DNA of 64,000 nt. It comes from Paenibacillus glycanilyticus NBRC 16618. GTDB lineage: Bacteria > Bacillota > Bacilli > Paenibacillales > Paenibacillaceae. The position numbers were made by a program, and so were the translations under genes. Numbering within the stretch: the first letter of the stretch is position 1; every line of letters starts with the position of its first letter. Below, one piece after another: positions 51,685 to 61,030 of this stretch. The stretch lies in assembly GCF_004000805.1 (NCBI RefSeq), contig NZ_BILY01000013.1, positions 62,001 through 126,000 of the forward strand, written 5' to 3'. The notes beneath the pieces were generated by a model. That model did no database searches. It had not been told where the DNA came from and worked only from the letters and a program-made list of their open reading frames with translations.

Positions 51685-54600
51685 TTATTCCGGTATAAAT
51701 GTTTCGCCGCCACCGGTATCCCGTGCCGCGTCATGAGACCTTGAAGCTTCTTCAATAGCTCCAAACGCCCAGAAAGAAGCCGGTACATCCTTCCAAGTAG
51801 GTGTTGTTACGCCGGTTAACGGACCGCGGCCTAGAATCCGGTTAACGATGACAACCGCTTCGGCACGGGTCAACGGCTGGTCGGGACGGAACGTGCCGTC
51901 CGAGTATCCGGTCATGTAACCAAGCTTTGCCGCCGCAGCAATGTGGGCAGACGCCCAATGCCCTTTCACGTCGCGGAACGCCGGATTCGCGGCACCGGGA
52001 TCAAGCTGCAGCCATTTCGCTATAATAGCCGCCATTTCAGCTCGCGTAATCGTGGCGTTTGGCTTGAAGCTGTGATCCGGGTAACCGCTGAGAATGCCTA
52101 CCTGCTGCCCCCACCGAATAGCTTCGGAAGCCCAGAAGCTGCCGGATACGTCTGTAAAAGCGGTAACGGAGCCTTTGCCCGGAAGAGTGCCTGACAAAAG
52201 ACGATACAGCATGGTGCTCATCTCCGCTCTTGTTACCGATTGATTCGGACGGAAAGTGCCGTCGGAATACCCCGTCATATAGGCGTTATGATGCACGGCT
52301 GCGCCTTCGGCCGACACAATCGTAAACGTACTGAACTTGTTTACCTCAATTTGAATGCCTACCGGGTATCCTTTGTCGTTATAGACAATTTTACCGCGCT
52401 GGAATACCTTCTCGCCGTCCGAGTGTTCAATGTACACGCCAAGACCGGCAAGGAAAAGCTTTCTTTGATTCAGGTCGCTTGGAATTACGTTGGAATCCAG
52501 CGGGAACGTCACTTGAACGGCTACTTTCGGCAGATTCGTCTCAATCGTCATCGGCATGCCGATCACGCTCACTTTGCCTGCGTTAGCGATTTTGCGGATC
52601 GCTTCCGCGTTAACCGTTCTGTCCTTCACCGCGTCCTGCTCTTCTTTCTTGCGGATCGGCAGGATATCGAAGAAGAACTCCTGACTGCCTTTCATTGCGC
52701 CTAATGCCTCGGTGGACAGATGAAGCGACGCATTTTCCGTTTGAATCTCCACTTGTATCGAGCTTTCGAGGAGATACTTGATGGAGTTGACCGACAGTTT
52801 TACTTTCACCTTATCTGCCGGATCTCCGGGAATGTCGTCCACGATAATTCTTATCGTACCTTGGTGGGCACCAATTGCGCTTTCAACCGCTTGTTTGATT
52901 TTGTCTTCGTTCATCATGACGGTGTCCACTTTCTTGCCGCCGATGACCTCGCGTACAATATCAATCTGCACGACAACCTGCGGATGATTGGGGTCTCCGA
53001 CTTCAACCGTCACTTGGCGTACGTTTGTGTTGCTGACCGGTCTGTTGACCACATTTACGGTACGAATGACTTCTACCGCTTGATTGCCTGCAAGGTCAAC
53101 CGCGTTATAATGCAGCGTGTAAGTTCCAAGCGCCGTCGTATTCACCGTTCCGGTAACCGTAGCAAGAGGAGCTGCCGGATTCGCATCCTGCACTTTAGCC
53201 CCTTGCTCCGTATAGGTGCTGCCGTTATAAACAATAACCGTATCATTGCCGTTCAACACGATAACCGGGGCCGTCTTGTCGATCTTCACTTCGACTGATT
53301 TGACCTCGCTAATGTGATGATCAGGGTCGATGACTCTTGCGTAAAAGGCTGTTAGTCCTTCCTGAGTTACAACTACGGGAACGGTATAGCTCGTCCATGT
53401 CCCGCTGCTGCCCAGCTTGTACTCTATCTCGTTGTCAGGATCAGTCGTGATGGTCACCGTTACGTCTTTATTCGTCCAGTTTGCTTCACTCGGCGTAATC
53501 GAGAGGCTGTTGTTGACCTTGATGTTCTGGGTAGCGCCGATATGGTTAAGCGTTGTGCTGAAGCCGTTGCCTGCAGCATCCGAAATAACGGCTCCGTTTA
53601 AGGCTAATGCTCCGGCATCCACGCTTATGCCATCCGTATCTTGATCCTCCAGACGTACGGTGTAACGGAACTTGAGCTCGCTTGACGATACAGCTTCAAG
53701 GTATTCCGCTTTAACGACAGCGGATCCAACCTGCACTTCAAGGTATGGTTTTCCAGCTGTGACATTCAGAATAACCGGTTCGCTTGCTTTAACGATAAAG
53801 TCTAGGTTTGCCCCTGCATGATACGTTCCGTCAGCAGGTACGCTGACCAGACTCACAACAGGTGCCGCAGTATCGATCAGTACCGCACTAGTATCGCCTG
53901 CGCTTGCAAGAGTAAGTACAGCCGCATTGCCTGCTTGGTCGGCAATTGTTGCTGCGCCATTCAAGGAAATAGCCGCAGCAAGCTCAATGCCTGTCGAATC
54001 GGTATCTCCGGCTTGCACTTCATATTGGAATACAAGAGCGTTTGTGCCCGATCCCGAAACATACGACGCTTGAACGGTTTTACCTTCAAGCTTCACATCG
54101 AGCTCCGGGTTACCGCCGGTTACAAGAACATTCTCGCTGAAATGAACCTTAAACTGGAGGTTTGCTCCCGCTTTGTAAGAGCCGCTTGCCGGAACATCAA
54201 CCTGCGTAATGCTTGGAGCAACGGCGTCAATCTTCACTCCAGCCGTACTCCCCAGACCGCTGAGAACCACTGCGGCGTTGTTGCCTGTTGCGTCCTTCAG
54301 CGTTCCGCCGTTCAGGCTCAAAGCTCCGACTTCAATACCGTTCGCATCATTGTCCCCGGTTTGCACGGTGTAGCGGAACAGCAATGCTTTTGTCCCCGTA
54401 CCCGAAACATATTGGGCCTGCACTACAGTTGAACCAAGCGTAATCGAGATCGAAGGCGTTCCGCTGACTGTTACCTCCTCATCGTAATGAATCGTGAAAT
54501 CCAGATGCTCTCCTGCCACGTAAACATCGTTCGCAGGCAAATCCACGCTTTCAATCGATGGGGCTATCGCATCCACGAGGACAGCGCTTGTGCTTCCTAC

Positions 54601-57600
54601 GGAAGCCAGCGTCAAGTCTGCCGCATTGCCTGCAGCGTCTTTCAACGCGCTTCCGCTCAGTACAATGGCATTACCTACTTCTATGCCGTTTCCGTCAAGG
54701 TCGCCGGCTTGAATCGTGTAACGGAATAACAAATCGCTTGTTCCCGTGCCCGATACGTACGCCGCATGGACGGTAGTCGAACCAAGCGTAAGTGTCAAAT
54801 ACGGCGTTCCGCCGCCGACTGTTACGTTCTCGTTGAAGTAAACCACAAAATCCAGCTGTTCTCCCTCTTTGTAGGTCCCGTTTACCGGAACAGCAACGCT
54901 TGCAACGGTTGGTACAATCGCATCGACGCGTACCGCGCTAATGTTGCCTGCTCCCGCAAGAGCAAGGCCAGCGGCATTGCTTGCCAAATCCACAATGGAA
55001 GCTCCGCTCGGATTTACCGCATTGCCAACTTCAATGCCATTCGTATCTTCTTGGCCGGCTACTACCGTGTACCGGAATACCAGCGCATTGGTCCCGGTTC
55101 CGGACATGTAAGAAGCCTCTACTGGCGTAGTCCCGATCGTTACGGGCAAATATGGCGTTCCTCCAAAAACGTGAACAACTTCATCGTAATGAACCGTAAA
55201 GGTCAAAGCCTCGCCTGCTTTGTACGTTCCGTCAGCCGGAACATCCAGGCTTGTTACCGCTGGGGCAACCGCATCAACCCTTACCCCCGCCGTGCTGCCC
55301 AGGCCGCCAAGAACCGCTTCGGCGTTGTTGCCTGTTGCGTCCTTCAGCGTTCCGCCGTTTAGGCTCAAGGCTCCAACTTCAATGCCGTTCGCATCATTGT
55401 CGCCGGTTTGTACGGTATAGCGGAACAGCAGATCTGTTGTCCCCGTACCCGAATCATATTGGGCTTGCACCGTAGTCGAACCAATCGTAATTGCGATCGA
55501 AGGCGTTCCGGTAACCGTTACCGCCTCGTCGTAATGAATCGTAAAATCCAGATGATCGCCTGCCACGTAGAAACCATTTGCGGGCAGGTCTACGCTTTCA
55601 ATCGACGGAGCTATTGCATCGACTAAGACGTTGCTTGTGCTGCCTACCGAAGCGAGCGTCAGAGCCGCCGCATTTCCGGCCGTATCTGCGATCGTTCCGC
55701 TATTTAAGTTGAGCGAAGCGCCCACGGAGATTCCGTCCAAGTCCACCTGACCCGTTAACACGGTATAGGTGAAAACCAAAGAATCCGTTCCCGCTCCCGT
55801 TACGTATGCCGCCTGAACAGTTGAAGAACCAATCGTAATCGGAAGGGTCGGCGTACCCGTAACCGTTACTTTCTCATTATAGTGAACCGTAAAGTTTAGA
55901 GCCGAACCCTCGCTGTAATAACCGCTGCTAGGCACTTGCACACTTGTGACGGAAGGCGCGGCGGTATCCACCAGCACTCCGCTGGTGCTGCCTGTTGTCA
56001 AGGTCAGAACGGCGGCATTGCCTGCCGCGTCTTGAAGCGCTGCCCCGTTTACTTGGATGGAGCTGCCGGCTTGAATGCCGTCAGAGTCATTATCTCCCTC
56101 CAGCACGTCGTATTCGAACAGAAGGGAGCTTGTTCCCGAACCGGAAACATAAACGGCTTGGACCGCAGCCGAGCCAATCGTAACGGGCAGGTAAGGCGCT
56201 CCTCCGGTTACCGTAACCTTCTCATCATAATGAACGGTAAATTCAAGCTTGTCCCCGGCTTTGTAAATGCCGTTGTCCGGCACATCTACGCTTGCGATAG
56301 TTGGTGCTGTGGTATCAACCAGCACCCCGTTGGTGCTGCCCGCTGCAGCAAGCGACAGGCTGGCCGCGTTGCCTGCCGCATCGCTTAGTGATCCGCCGTT
56401 TAAAGCTGCCGCACCTAATACAATACCATCCGCGTCCTGATCCCCGGTTTGAACGGAATAAGTAAACGTAATATCCTTTGTTCCCGTACCGGAAGCATAA
56501 GCGGCATGAACCGTTGCGCTTCCGATCGTTAACGCAATAGACGGCGTACCGGTTACGGTAACTTTTTCATCATAGTGAATCGTAAAGCTCAAGCTGCTGC
56601 CGGATTTATATATACCCGCTGCCGGCACATCAATGCTAGCAACGGATGGAGCTACCGCATCGACAAGCACTTCACTGGTATCGTCAACGGCTGCCAAGGT
56701 CAAAACGGCCGCATTGTCCGATTCATCCTTCAGCGTTCCGCCATTCAGCGCCAGTACACTGCCAACTTCAATGCCATCCAAATCTACCTGTCCGCTAAGC
56801 ACCGTATACCGGAATAAAAGGGCGTTTGTCCCCGTACCGGATACATACGCGGCTTGGACCGTTGAAGAACCAATGGTGACTGGCAATGTCGGAGTCCCCG
56901 TAACCGCAACATTCTCGGAATAATGAACGGTGAAATCCAGAGTGGAGCCTGATTTGTAGCTGCCACCAGCAGGTACATCTACTCTCGCAACGGCCGGTGC
57001 CGTCGTATCAACCAAGACCGCTGTGGTGCTGCCAACGCCAGCCAAGGTCAAAACGGCATTATTATCCGATTCATCCTTTATCGTACTGCCATTCAGAGAA
57101 ATAGTGCTGCCGACTTCAATGCCGTTATTATCATTGTCGCCAGCTTGCACGACATAGCTGAATACTATCGTGTTCGTACCCATTCCGGATAAATATTGCG
57201 CCTGTACCGTAGAGGATCCAATCGTTAACGGAATAGAAGGCGTTCCCCCGGCAATGACCACCTTTTTGCTAAAATGAACCCTAAAGTCCAGATTATCCCC
57301 TGGGCCGTAGGTGTCGTTCAACGGCACGTCAACGCTGCTAACGGTTGGGGCTGTCGCGTCCACCAACACCGCAGTCGTACTACCTGCATTGTTTAAAGCT
57401 AGATTCGCATTATTCGTGGCGGAGTCTCTTAGTGAGCCGCCGTTTAAGTTCAAGCCGGATGCAACCGTAATGCCGTCGGCATCAAAATCTCCAGCCTGAA
57501 CGGTGTAGCGGAAAAGAAGGTTCGGGGTTCCCGATCCGGAAACATAGGTTGCTTGAACGGCCTTACTGCCGATCGTTAACGGTAAATAAGGCGTTCCCGT

Positions 57601-59367
57601 AACCGCCACCGGCTCGTCGTACTGAACCGTGAATTCGAGCTCTTGCCCGGCGAGATACGTTTTGTTAGCGGGCACGGTTACACTGCTGACGGTTGGGGCA
57701 ACCGCGTCTACCAGTACGATATTGGCGCTAATGCCGGAGAGCGCGAGATTTGCGTTGTTGTTTGCCGCATCCCGAATGCTCCCCCCGTTCACCGCTAGAT
57801 TTGCCCCTGGCTGAACTCCGTCGGTATCAAGATCTTCCGCTTGGACCGTATAGCGGAAGAGAAGGTCTTGCGTTCCCGATCCGGATACATAGGCTGCTTG
57901 CCTCGAAGATGCGCCAATTGTAACCGGCAAATAGGGAGTGCCAGCTACGTTTACGTTCTCGTTGTAATGGACGGTGAAGTTAAGTGGGTCGCCTGTCTTA
58001 TAGGTACCTCCTGCAGGCAGATTTACCGAACTGACGGTTGGTGCTACGGCATCAACTCTTACGCCTGCCGTGCTGCCGACGTTATTTAGAGTCAACGCTG
58101 CCGTATTTCCTGCCAGGTCTTTAATGGTTGCTCCATTAAGTGAAAGAGTACTAACCGTAATTCCGTCCGTATCGTATAATCCGTCTTGCACATCGTAACG
58201 GAATACAAGCGAGCTTGTTCCCGAACCGCTAAAGTAATTGGCTTGCACGTTTGTTGAACCGATAGTCAGGCCAAGACTAGGCGTTCCGCCCGTAACGTTT
58301 ACAGGTTCATTGAAATTGACCGTAAACCCGAGGCTTTGTCCGCTGCCGTAGGTCGCGTTAGCCGGCACGCTGACTGAGCTTGTCGTTGGAGCTGCTGCGT
58401 CCACTTTTACATTGGTTAACGAGCCGATATTATTGAGGGTAAGAATACTGTCTTCATCGCTGGCGTTTTTAATGGTGCCTCCGTTGAGGTTGATCGTATT
58501 GCCTAATTGCACACCATCCGTATCAAGCTGACCGTTCGCTACGGTGTAGCGGAAGGTGAGAGCGGTAGTACCGGTACCAGATGCATAAGTTGCCTGCACA
58601 GTCGTCGAACCAATCGTCAGAGGGATGGAAGGTGCCCCCGTTACATTGACGACACGGTCAAAATTTACGGTAAAGTCCAGGTTTTGCCCGGCAGTGTAGG
58701 TTCCATTCGGCGGAGCCGTCACCGACAGTACTTTTGCGTTTGTTGCCGTAGTCACTACCAGCGCTGGTTTGTCGGAAGGCGCGTTGTTGGAATTGATGGC
58801 GAACTGATTGCTTTTTCCAGGCGTATCCTTGCTGGTCAGCACAAGAGTCGCTTTTCTGTCGCCCGTAGCCTGGGTCTTAATATAGGAAGTAAGATCTAGC
58901 AGCAAAAACTGATTTTGCACAATGCCGGTCTGTCCATTAATGATGGTAACGTCTTTGGTCGGGATCTTCTGGGAAGTTTCCGAAATCGTATCGTCATTTG
59001 ATCCGTAGACATTCACAAATAATGGGGTTGCGTCTGTATGGTCGTAGTCGACGTACGGCACATACAGCTTTAGTATGGCGCTCGTAACGGTATCGTTAAC
59101 GGGTATATCTCTCAAATCGAATTGCATGACCGTTACGGAATTTCCGTAAACCGAATCAAAATAAGTTCCAATCCAGCTATATCCCGGACCTACGGAATCA
59201 TCCCCGTTAAAATAATAACCGGTATTATCGTGGAAATAATCCACGCTTGCGGGAATGGGAGCCAGCGCTGCCGCATAACCCGTTTGCGCGGGCAGCAGTC
59301 TGAACACGATTAATGCCAGCATAACCGACATAACCGCTATTCCTATTTTTCGTAAAACACCTTTCAT
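51685..59367 (-). CDS. Giant secreted SLH protein with 15 Ig-like repeats
   Basis: A 2560-residue cell-surface protein. The signal peptide covers about 1-33 (hydrophobic core IAVMSVMLALIVFRLL). Residues about 35-205 form a domain with a DNRLRE/carbohydrate-binding-module feel. About 208-1945 hold fifteen repeats of some 116 residues, each starting VDxxAPxVxSVxVPxxG and containing FTVHYxExVxVTGTPxLxxT, an Ig-like fold. About 1950-2110 hold Ig-like domains with DKTAPVIVLNG. About 2110-2360 are unassigned. Three SLH domains at about 2366-2555 (MTGYSDGTFRPNQSVTRAEM and relatives) anchor it to the wall. The ATG has AAGGAGG 6 nt upstream. It may be an adhesin or an S-layer-associated stalk. Confidence 0.93.
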   Translation of the reverse strand: MKGVLRKIGIAVMSVMLALIVFRLLPAQTGYAAALAPIPASVDYFHDNTGYYFNGDDSVGPGYSWIGTYFDSVYGNSVTVMQFDLRDIPVNDTVTSAILKLYVPYVDYDHTDATPLFVNVYGSNDDTISETSQKIPTKDVTIINGQTGIVQNQFLLLDLTSYIKTQATGDRKATLVLTSKDTPGKSNQFAINSNNAPSDKPALVVTTATNAKVLSVTAPPNGTYTAGQNLDFTVNFDRVVNVTGAPSIPLTIGSTTVQATYASGTGTTALTFRYTVANGQLDTDGVQLGNTINLNGGTIKNASDEDSILTLNNIGSLTNVKVDAAAPTTSSVSVPANATYGSGQSLGFTVNFNEPVNVTGGTPSLGLTIGSTNVQANYFSGSGTSSLVFRYDVQDGLYDTDGITVSTLSLNGATIKDLAGNTAALTLNNVGSTAGVRVDAVAPTVSSVNLPAGGTYKTGDPLNFTVHYNENVNVAGTPYLPVTIGASSRQAAYVSGSGTQDLLFRYTVQAEDLDTDGVQPGANLAVNGGSIRDAANNNANLALSGISANIVLVDAVAPTVSSVTVPANKTYLAGQELEFTVQYDEPVAVTGTPYLPLTIGSKAVQATYVSGSGTPNLLFRYTVQAGDFDADGITVASGLNLNGGSLRDSATNNANLALNNAGSTTAVLVDATAPTVSSVDVPLNDTYGPGDNLDFRVHFSKKVVIAGGTPSIPLTIGSSTVQAQYLSGMGTNTIVFSYVVQAGDNDNNGIEVGSTISLNGSTIKDESDNNAVLTLAGVGSTTAVLVDTTAPAVARVDVPAGGSYKSGSTLDFTVHYSENVAVTGTPTLPVTIGSSTVQAAYVSGTGTNALLFRYTVLSGQVDLDGIEVGSVLALNGGTLKDESDNAAVLTLAAVDDTSEVLVDAVAPSVASIDVPAAGIYKSGSSLSFTIHYDEKVTVTGTPSIALTIGSATVHAAYASGTGTKDITFTYSVQTGDQDADGIVLGAAALNGGSLSDAAGNAASLSLAAAGSTNGVLVDTTAPTIASVDVPDNGIYKAGDKLEFTVHYDEKVTVTGGAPYLPVTIGSAAVQAVYVSGSGTSSLLFEYDVLEGDNDSDGIQAGSSIQVNGAALQDAAGNAAVLTLTTGSTSGVLVDTAAPSVTSVQVPSSGYYSEGSALNFTVHYNEKVTVTGTPTLPITIGSSTVQAAYVTGAGTDSLVFTYTVLTGQVDLDGISVGASLNLNSGTIADTAGNAAALTLASVGSTSNVLVDAIAPSIESVDLPANGFYVAGDHLDFTIHYDEAVTVTGTPSIAITIGSTTVQAQYDSGTGTTDLLFRYTVQTGDNDANGIEVGALSLNGGTLKDATGNNAEAVLGGLGSTAGVRVDAVAPAVTSLDVPADGTYKAGEALTFTVHYDEVVHVFGGTPYLPVTIGTTPVEASYMSGTGTNALVFRYTVVAGQEDTNGIEVGNAVNPSGASIVDLASNAAGLALAGAGNISAVRVDAIVPTVASVAVPVNGTYKEGEQLDFVVYFNENVTVGGGTPYLTLTLGSTTVHAAYVSGTGTSDLLFRYTIQAGDLDGNGIEVGNAIVLSGSALKDAAGNAADLTLASVGSTSAVLVDAIAPSIESVDLPANDVYVAGEHLDFTIHYDEEVTVSGTPSISITLGSTVVQAQYVSGTGTKALLFRYTVQTGDNDANGIEVGALSLNGGTLKDATGNNAAVVLSGLGSTAGVKIDAVAPSITQVDVPASGSYKAGANLQFKVHFSENVLVTGGNPELDVKLEGKTVQASYVSGSGTNALVFQYEVQAGDTDSTGIELAAAISLNGAATIADQAGNAAVLTLASAGDTSAVLIDTAAPVVSLVSVPADGTYHAGANLDFIVKASEPVILNVTAGKPYLEVQVGSAVVKAEYLEAVSSSELKFRYTVRLEDQDTDGISVDAGALALNGAVISDAAGNGFSTTLNHIGATQNIKVNNSLSITPSEANWTNKDVTVTITTDPDNEIEYKLGSSGTWTSYTVPVVVTQEGLTAFYARVIDPDHHISEVKSVEVKIDKTAPVIVLNGNDTVIVYNGSTYTEQGAKVQDANPAAPLATVTGTVNTTALGTYTLHYNAVDLAGNQAVEVIRTVNVVNRPVSNTNVRQVTVEVGDPNHPQVVVQIDIVREVIGGKKVDTVMMNEDKIKQAVESAIGAHQGTIRIIVDDIPGDPADKVKVKLSVNSIKYLLESSIQVEIQTENASLHLSTEALGAMKGSQEFFFDILPIRKKEEQDAVKDRTVNAEAIRKIANAGKVSVIGMPMTIETNLPKVAVQVTFPLDSNVIPSDLNQRKLFLAGLGVYIEHSDGEKVFQRGKIVYNDKGYPVGIQIEVNKFSTFTIVSAEGAAVHHNAYMTGYSDGTFRPNQSVTRAEMSTMLYRLLSGTLPGKGSVTAFTDVSGSFWASEAIRWGQQVGILSGYPDHSFKPNATITRAEMAAIIAKWLQLDPGAANPAFRDVKGHWASAHIAAAAKLGYMTGYSDGTFRPDQPLTRAEAVVIVNRILGRGPLTGVTTPTWKDVPASFWAFGAIEEASRSHDAARDTGGGETFIPE
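53520..58740 (-). repeat. Fifteen repeats of about 348 bp coding Ig-like domains
   Basis: The repeat length is about 348 bp (116 codons). Repeats 10 (about 55280-55622) and 13 (about 54240-54577) are nearly the same, and the unit after each begins alike too. This points to a recent duplication or gene conversion of two neighbouring repeats. Confidence 0.85.
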
Positions 59368-59560
59368 AATCCGCCTCCTTGTTTGTTCAGATGACCCCTG
59401 CCCCGTACCGTTTGTTCCCCTTCCGTCGCTAGCAGATCCGCCGGTTTCCGCGCGCCAAAAACCCTCTCATTCGCCCTGCCACCCTGTTATCACCAATGGG
59501 CAATGCTAACATGAGAAGTTGCTTATTTTTAGCCAATATAGGTCTTCGTTACCAGTTCGA
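59368..59560 (-). promoter_or_regulatory. Long G-rich leader of the giant SLH gene
   Basis: The minus strand carries a weak promoter (TTGGCT, 17 nt, CATGTT) near 59511-59539, then about 140 nt of G-rich leader. In it CATTGCCC can pair with GGGCGAATG with one bulge, and several GG runs follow. It could be a structured regulatory RNA. It does not match the c-di-GMP or c-di-AMP riboswitch consensus that I know. Confidence 0.35.
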
Positions 59561-59610
59561 CATTTCTTTCCGGTTTCCTTTCTTCGCAATAAAAACTTAG
59601 TATTTTTTGG

Positions 59611-59645
59611 CAAAAAAATAAGACAGCTGCACAAAGCAGCTGCCT
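59611..59645 (-). terminator. Terminator of the exonuclease gene
   Basis: GGCAGCTGC-tttgt-GCAGCTGTC followed on the minus strand by TTATTTTTTT, directly after the stop codon. Confidence 0.9.
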
Positions 59646-59650
59646 TCAAT

Positions 59651-60508
59651 TTAAACGATAATTTTCAATAATGAGGCCAGACGATATTTTTCAAATACAA
59701 CTTCGGCTTCGGCAGGTACGCTCCATACGCATTCTTCCAAACTGCATGCAACCGGCACTTCGATGTTAATTCGCGCCAGCGTCCGGGACAAATGCAGCAT
59801 ATCCAGATCCGCTTCAATCTTCGCTTTAATGCTCTTGGACACAGAGTCCAGATTGCTCAAAATGCCATCGATTGACTCAAACTCCTGTAGAAGCTTCAAA
59901 GCCGTTTTCTCGCCAATCCCTTTGACACCCGGGTAATTATCGCTTGTATCACCGGTCAGGCCTTTCATCTCAATCACTTGGAAAGGATGGATACCTTTGT
60001 CTTCTTTAAGAAAACCTAGATCATAGACCGCATAATTGCCTCTGCCTTTTTTCATGATAACAACATGAATACGTTCTTCAACCAGCTGCAGCATATCCTG
60101 GTCGCCCGTCAGAATGTATACATGAGCCATTTGGCTAAGCTGCTTCGATACCGTGCCGATACAATCGTCCGCTTCGTAACCCTCGATTCCGATATTCGGA
60201 ATGCCAAGCGCGGCTACGATATCTTTCACGAGCGAGAACTGCGGGATCAAATCGTCCGGAGCTTCCGGCCGGTTCGCTTTGTAATTCGAATACATCTCGG
60301 TTCGGAACGTTTTGCTCCCCATATCCCAGCAGCACGCCACGTGGGTGGGCTGGAACTGGTTCACCGCGTCAAACAGATATTGCATAAAACCGTAGATCGC
60401 ATTGGTAGGCGTTCCGTCCGCCATTCTTCTAGCGCTGTATTGCTGAGCGAAAAAGGCCCGGAAAAGCAGCGCCATTCCGTCTACGATAAGAATTTTATTT
60501 TCGTTCAT
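59651..60508 (-). CDS. 5'-3' exonuclease (PolA N-terminal type)
   Basis: A 285-residue stand-alone homologue of the 5' nuclease domain of DNA polymerase I, like B. subtilis YpcP. It removes RNA primers and flaps. Conserved acidic metal ligands are in VDGMALLFRAFF, EGYEADDCIGT and LTGDQDMLQ; the H3TH DNA-binding element is GLTGDTSDNYPGVKGIGEKT. The ATG at 60508 starts the family-like sequence MNENKILIVDG; an ATG eight codons earlier has no ribosome binding site, and the one chosen has GAGG about 12 nt upstream, so the start is not certain. It is monocistronic. Confidence 0.9.
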   Translation of the reverse strand: MNENKILIVDGMALLFRAFFAQQYSARRMADGTPTNAIYGFMQYLFDAVNQFQPTHVACCWDMGSKTFRTEMYSNYKANRPEAPDDLIPQFSLVKDIVAALGIPNIGIEGYEADDCIGTVSKQLSQMAHVYILTGDQDMLQLVEERIHVVIMKKGRGNYAVYDLGFLKEDKGIHPFQVIEMKGLTGDTSDNYPGVKGIGEKTALKLLQEFESIDGILSNLDSVSKSIKAKIEADLDMLHLSRTLARINIEVPVACSLEECVWSVPAEAEVVFEKYRLASLLKIIV

Positions 60509-60656
60509 TCGAAAGGCCATCCTCTTCACCATAATATAATTCTATTGTACAGCAGTTTTGGCGTTCATTGTAATGCAAAAGCTGGCATTGGATGCTAGGT
60601 CGCTGGCTGGTCACTGCAAAAGCTTTCTCGGGAGGATGGGTCGCTGGGGTCGCTGC

Positions 60657-60773
60657 GTAAGGGAATATTCTTTCGATCGCTGTTGTTTTCAAAGTTTCTC
60701 GGATTATAATTTGTCGGATGATAAACTTTGAAAACAAAGGCGAACGCTACGCTTCTCAAGAACATTCCCTTAC
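60657..60773 (+). repeat. Long-hairpin element, copy 2
   Basis: Outer stem: 60657-60672 pairs with 60758-60773 at 15 of 16 positions. Inner stem: 60683-60697 (TTGTTTTCAAAGTTT) pairs perfectly with 60723-60737 across a 25-nt loop. Between the stems lie the conserved left strand CGATCGCTG and the longer right strand at 60738-60757 (begins AGGCGAACGCT). Parts of the two strands can pair (CGATCGC with GCGAACG, one mismatch), leaving an 11-nt bulge on the right. Confidence 0.8.
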
Positions 60774-60868
60774 TCCGCTTCCCGCTCCCCACCTCTTTAC
60801 TCGCTCCGTTTCTTCGCTCCCAACCTCTCTTAATGCCGCTGAATTTGCATGAAGATGAAGCCAAAACC

Positions 60869-60994
60869 GTGTACGGCCGTGGACCGTACACCATCACTCA
60901 ATTCCCGAGTGATGACAAACTATTCAAAGATCCATTACTCGTATTCCGAGTGATGACATATAAAGAACCTGCATCACTCAGGTTACGAGTGATG
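60869..60994. repeat. Array of four 23-bp hairpins (8-7-8)
   Basis: The hairpins lie at 60869-60891 (arms GTGTACGG/CCGTACAC), 60892-60914 (CATCACTC/GAGTGATG), 60933-60955 (CATTACTC/GAGTGATG, one G-T pair) and 60972-60994 (CATCACTC/GAGTGATG). Each has 8-bp arms and a 7-nt loop; the loops differ (CCGTGGA, AATTCCC, GTATTCC, AGGTTAC). Spacers are 0, 18 and 16 nt. There are no T runs. Confidence 0.75.
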
Positions 60995-61030
60995 CAAACG
61001 GCCCCTATAAAATTGCTTGGACGAAGCGAA

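Noticed and set aside
59368..59560. c-di-GMP or c-di-AMP riboswitch upstream of the giant SLH gene
   Set aside because: The leader is G-rich and may fold, but the conserved cores of these riboswitches as I know them are not present.
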